From Marisa cornuarietis (lineage: Eukaryota; Mollusca; Gastropoda; Architaenioglossa; Ampullariidae): a stretch of 64,000 bases of DNA. The first letter of the stretch is position 1; each line of letters opens with the position of its first letter. The notes beneath the pieces are model-generated. The model was not told the origin of the DNA and searched no databases. It was given only the letters and a program-made list of their open reading frames with translations. This document shows, piece after piece, positions 60,116 through 64,000 of this stretch. Position numbers and translations under genes: made by a program. Where the stretch lies: NCBI GenBank assembly GCA_004794655.1, contig SMMW01000001.1, positions 4,089,001 to 4,153,000 of the forward strand. Reading direction: 5' to 3'.

Positions 60116-62007
60116 ATGAGAGAGTGAACGAGAGAGAAAGAATAAAAGTACCAGGCTATTGACCATGAATGGACTCGGCTAGGCAAAGCTTATACAATCT
60201 CGTAAATCTGACGGACTTAGTCCACTGGTCGAATAGACTTCCGGTCTAACTACCAACGTGAAAAAGAGGAGATGATGCGAGTGCTCTAGCGGACGGGGAT
60301 AAAAAAGCTCATGCGTGATGTTCTTGTATTGTTTTCAGTTTATTGGCTCTAAGTCATGGGATATGAAATTCGACGTTTGCCAACAATTTAATTTTTTTTT
60401 CTTTTTTGAACTTATTCTGTTGTTGTGGTTCCGAATGATGTCGAATGGTTGTCCGATATCTCGTCTGTAACTACGATGTCTGTAACTTTGCTAAGTTCTA
60501 AGAGGTGATCTTGACAAACCGCCAGCAGTCCGGGGATACATGTCCGTGATTAGATCCTCGTCACATGCATTTTATCAGAACTCTTTGAGATGCAGATTAC
60601 AAAGCCCACTGCATACCCGAAGTGCTGTCCGAGATTCAAAAAGCTATTTTCAAATATGATAAGAAGTCAGAATTAAGACTCAAGAAATGGAAGTAAAGGA
60701 CAGATTTAAAAAATGATCAAAAGTCGTGAGATCAACGTAGCAAAGGTCACTTATAAAATTATGATTTCTCAGTATTTATATGTTACAAAAAGAATGGGAA
60801 AGGTCTTCCCCCCTCCATCATCGTCATACCCAGTTTAAATTTTCTTAGCCTTAGTTGCATATTCTGCACTCTTTTGTTTATCATCAGGCAGTGAGAACAT
60901 AGTGATGACTTTTTTCTTTTTTATATACAGAACTTCAAAAGCACATATACCTTACTTTTCCAACTCTCAGCAAATATCTGATGATATTATTGTTTATATG
61001 TATTCAGTAGCAGCAACAGCCATATTCTTGCTGTGATAGAAAAATTATTTAAAAAAATTAGACTGAATTTCATTTAGGAAATACAAATGCCAGAATATAA
61101 ATTAGCTGTTTGAGACTGAGACATAAACTTGATTGATTCTTTTTTCAGGACGTTTTCATTTGTAAATACCAAGGTGTAAGATCTTTATAAATATGCTTTA
61201 TGTCAGACTGCACTATGTGAAGGAAGGAAAGCCTCTCCGATATGTAATTTGGGCACATCTTTAGCCTATAATTATGGAATTGTAAATTCTCTTGTCCCAG
61301 ATCTTACTAAAAAAAAATTTCTGAATATGCACGGAGATATTTTTGTAAATGCTTTTATGGTATTATGATGTCCACACTCTGAAAGCTATCTTTGTTCGTA
61401 ATATTATGTAATTTATTCCTCTTTAGAGTTTACCTATTTACTGTCTCAAAAATGTGCAGTTAAATATGGCAGGGTCATAACTAGTTGCCTATTTTTCACA
61501 GCAGTATCATCATCTTGCTTCTTTTTTGTAAATTACCTTTTGCATGACAGAGCCAAAGCTACTGGCAGTGGCTACTTGTGATAATTTGAAATGCTGGCAT
61601 ATAATGAGTGTATATAGGGCACTGCAGTTTTGTGTAGCTGTCATATGATTGAAATGACTGTAAATTACTACTTTGAAATGTTAAGATGTCACGGTAATAA
61701 AATGTCCGAAAAAAAGAACCTGCAATTTCAAGGCCCAATATGAAACAGGCTTAATGCTAAATTTATATTATTTGGGTTTAAGCCAAGAGCCTCAAAAAAA
61801 TTTGATTTCATAAGAAGGGTTTCAGTTAAGTTTATCAACTAAAATTAGTTATAAACTTTACAATTTCGTAATGGATACTAAATCCTAAGACTCTGGTAAC
61901 AGAAACAAGTCACAATTTGAAAAAATTATTTCATGCGTAAATTATTAGATCATAGTTATTAGAACAAAGTGGGTTTTTTTTTCTAAATGTCCTAAATTTC
62001 TTTGCAG
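59820..62007. other. Non-coding DNA, probably intron of the following gene
   Basis: AT-rich, ending in the acceptor TTTCTTTGCAG at 61997-62007. A compound GA/GT/GA array is listed separately. No other exon was recognised. Confidence 0.5.
60058..60115 (+). repeat. Compound (GA)n (GT)n (GA)n microsatellite
   Basis: Three successive arrays, GA then GT then GA. Confidence 0.95.
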
Positions 62008-62025
62008 AAAAAAACCAGCCAGACC

Positions 62026-62304
62026 ATGCCAACGCACACAGCTTTGTCCCTGCTTATTGCAGTGCTTATGCAGACCTTGATCTTCGGCTCAGCAGGTCAC
62101 GTGATACGAGAGGTCGGGCAATGCGACCCTCGCAGCGCGCGCATGTCGTGTCTGATGGGCTGCCTGCGCTGCTGGGAGAGCTACGAGGGCTACAGGATGG
62201 CCCCCTGCTGCTCGGACTGCCGCATCTCGCAGGCCGACATCGTCGACGACGGACCGACTATCTGTTCCGAAAGGTACATCAAGGCGCGAAAGAGGTACTA
62301 CTAA
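62026..62304 (+). CDS. Secreted eight-cysteine peptide precursor, eclosion-hormone-like
   Basis: One coding exon, starting after the acceptor TTTGCAG (62007). The ATG at 62026 is the first in the exon and is followed by a signal peptide (MPTHTALSLLIAVLMQTLIF, then GSAG). The precursor has 92 residues and is GC-rich compared with its AT-rich flanks. The mature part has eight cysteines: one in GQCDP, then SCLMGCLRC, PCCSDC and PTIC. Leaving out the first and one of the CC pair, spacing is C-X3-C-X2-C-X11-C-X3-C-X14-C, close to eclosion hormone (C-X3-C-X2-C-X12-C-X3-C-X10-C), and YEGYRMAPC sits where eclosion hormones have FEGPLC. The tail ends KARKRYY after a dibasic site. If correct it is a neuropeptide acting through a membrane guanylate cyclase receptor. 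The coding call is firm; the family call is tentative, and a different cysteine-rich peptide family is possible. Confidence 0.75.
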   Translation: MPTHTALSLLIAVLMQTLIFGSAGHVIREVGQCDPRSARMSCLMGCLRCWESYEGYRMAPCCSDCRISQADIVDDGPTICSERYIKARKRYY

Positions 62305-62862
62305 GGGAAGAGTAGTCGACGTGACCACGTGACTCCCCGCGGTCAAGGTCTCGACACACTTGTGACGTCATGAAATCGCAGCCTTGGACTTCCGGTTCGT
62401 AAATGGCCAAACTAACACCCAAGTGAATCGCTGAGTGCGAGAAACTGCTCTTTTCACGCGTGACTGCCTTATCCAACCCTCAATTCTAAAATCCTTTTGT
62501 TAACCAGACAACTCCGGACGAATGTTACGGCCAAGTTTCGCAAAGTTGTATAAGACAGCCATGTACAAACTCTGCCAGACTTGGTCAAAAGTTCGTCCAG
62601 ATTTGATCAAGAAGGACCATCAGCGCTAAAAAGATTAATTCTTAATTTTGGTTTCATTCTTTTCCTACTCTCGGTTGGTGTGAAACATTTTCAACTAATA
62701 TTATGTTAACTGTACTGCCATAACACTGTCAGTACTTACAACTTGACTTCAACGCAAGAGCTGACTTGAACTTAATATTTGTTAATTATACCTAAAGGTA
62801 CCTTTCGTTTTTGTTTATTCGTTGCTATTGTTACGTTACAGGCGAAAGTTGGAAAATAAAGT
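62305..62862 (+). other. 3' UTR of the peptide gene
   Basis: Non-coding sequence from the stop to the AATAAA at 62855-62860. A perfect TGACGTCA lies at 62363-62370. Confidence 0.5.
62855..62860 (+). terminator. Candidate poly(A) signal of the peptide gene
   Basis: AATAAA 551 bases past the stop codon; a second one is at 62903-62908. Confidence 0.5.
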
Positions 62863-63290
62863 ACGCCGTCGTGTGGAAGACGTTCATTTGTCGTCTCCTA
62901 AAAATAAAAGACTTGAATTGTTACTCTTTAGCCCCAATTTCGTAGACAACAGTAAAAGAAATAGCAATGCGTGTGGAATCTTATCCTAGGAATCGGAGAA
63001 GACGAGAGGGATTCATTACTTTTGGAGAGTAAATGAAGGTCCGTGGTATTACCATTCAGTCCTGAATGTTAACAAGAGTAGCTTTATTTAACAAAGTGAA
63101 GCTGGCAGTTTATAGTTTTTTTTTAAAAACTAAACGGATTTTAAAGTTTGTCATTGAATAAGAAGAAACACATATTGCTGACAGAGAAAATGTTTAGACC
63201 TAACGCTAAAGGCCATCAGTCTGTAAGCATGTGATCACATGGCAAACATCACAAAGCAAGATACAAATACCTTTCAAAATGTATGTGATT

Positions 63291-63362
63291 TGTGTGTGTG
63301 TGTGTGTGCGCGCGCGTGCGTGCGTGCGTGCGAGCGAGAGAGAGAGAGAGGGAGAGAGAGGG
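63291..63362 (+). repeat. Compound (GT)n (GC)n (GTGC)n (GA)n microsatellite
   Basis: Four successive arrays, ending in GA units with GG interruptions. Confidence 0.95.
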
Positions 63363-63489
63363 ATAGAAAAAGAGATAACTTTTTGCATCCTCAGTAAAGT
63401 TAGCTATATTTGCATCATCAACCTTGACATCCCACAACCACCTCTTGCAGCATAAATCACGGTCTGCTGTCATGTGGACAATGAACTGC

Positions 63490-63493
<4 letters not shown>

Positions 63494-63535
<42 letters not shown>
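63494..63535 (+). repeat. (GT)n microsatellite
   Basis: About 21 GT units. Confidence 0.97.
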
Positions 63536-63537
<2 letters not shown>

Positions 63538-64000
63538 TTTGAGAAAGAACAAACGCAGCACATACACACTTTCGCCCACTATCGAGAATCCCACAGTTGT
63601 GAAGTCAGCTGGCTTCTTCATCGAAGACTGAAAGATAAGAAAAAGTAGGACAGTAATTTCAGAGAAGCCTAGAAAAAAATGAGTTATAACAGGCAAGAAG
63701 TTCTGAACACTTTTTTTAAAACGACATCAGCTTTAAAACTGTGAATAAAGGAATAGATTTTGTTTTCATTTTTTTCTTTGAGGGTGTCATAGCACGGCAT
63801 TTATTATTGCAATTATTTATTATCGCATCAACATGCTTGGTTCAATACCGAAGCTTATACTTTTCAACGAGGAAAGTGATGCTTTGACTAACCAGGAAAA
63901 CTTCCTGTTGATGGCAACATCAGTCATAACATTAATGCAGCAAGAAAAGTATGCAGTGTGGCTTCTGACGCAACGGTCATGCAACAAGGACCCACAGACG

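Larger units (their letters stand above)
62909..64000. other. Intergenic DNA without recognised genes
   Basis: Apart from two microsatellites at 63291-63362 and 63494-63535 I see no feature. Frames crossing the arrays are artefacts. Confidence 0.5.

Noticed and set aside
22371..63535. CRISPR-like or other regularly spaced arrays
   Set aside because: All arrays found are simple microsatellites or minisatellites without unique spacers, and the DNA is eukaryotic.

Overview
This is animal nuclear DNA. Coding sequence is cut into short exons with GT..AG splice sites, introns run from about 250 bases to several kilobases, and microsatellites and small transposon remnants are common. There are no operons or ribosome binding sites. 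Gene content and the style of the repeats suggest a lophotrochozoan, most likely a mollusc, but that is an inference; nothing here fixes the species.

The first 17 kb is gene-dense. From left to right it holds: (1) the last three coding exons of a FERM-type protein tyrosine phosphatase of the PTPN14/PTPN21 (Pez) type on the + strand; (2) a complete four-exon acylphosphatase gene on the - strand, 99 residues, which no long open reading frame reveals because its exons are only 17 to 115 bases; (3) a complete twelve-exon purple acid phosphatase of the ACP7/PAPL type on the + strand, 442 residues with a signal peptide. Genes 2 and 3 are head-to-head, with only 155 bases between their start codons, so they probably share a promoter. 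Genes 1 and 2 are tail-to-tail. All three encode phosphatases from unrelated folds, so the clustering is probably chance.

From 17 kb to about 62 kb the DNA is mostly non-coding and repeat-rich. It carries several families of small inverted-repeat elements (two of them inside intron 10 of ACP7), a decayed CR1/L2-like LINE 3' end, a decayed mariner transposase, a 202-base tandem duplication, inverted pairs of dispersed repeats, and many arrays of GT, ACTC, GGTC, CTGA, AAG and ATC units. An ATG-free GC-rich segment ending in a perfect splice donor (40347-40578) looks like a 5' untranslated exon. A 91-residue open block on the - strand at 53843-54118, with a good acceptor and downstream poly(A) signals, may be the terminal exon of an unrecognised gene.

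At 62 kb one coding exon encodes a 92-residue secreted peptide precursor with eight cysteines. Six of them follow a spacing close to that of eclosion hormone. This is the least ordinary gene in the window; its family assignment is tentative.
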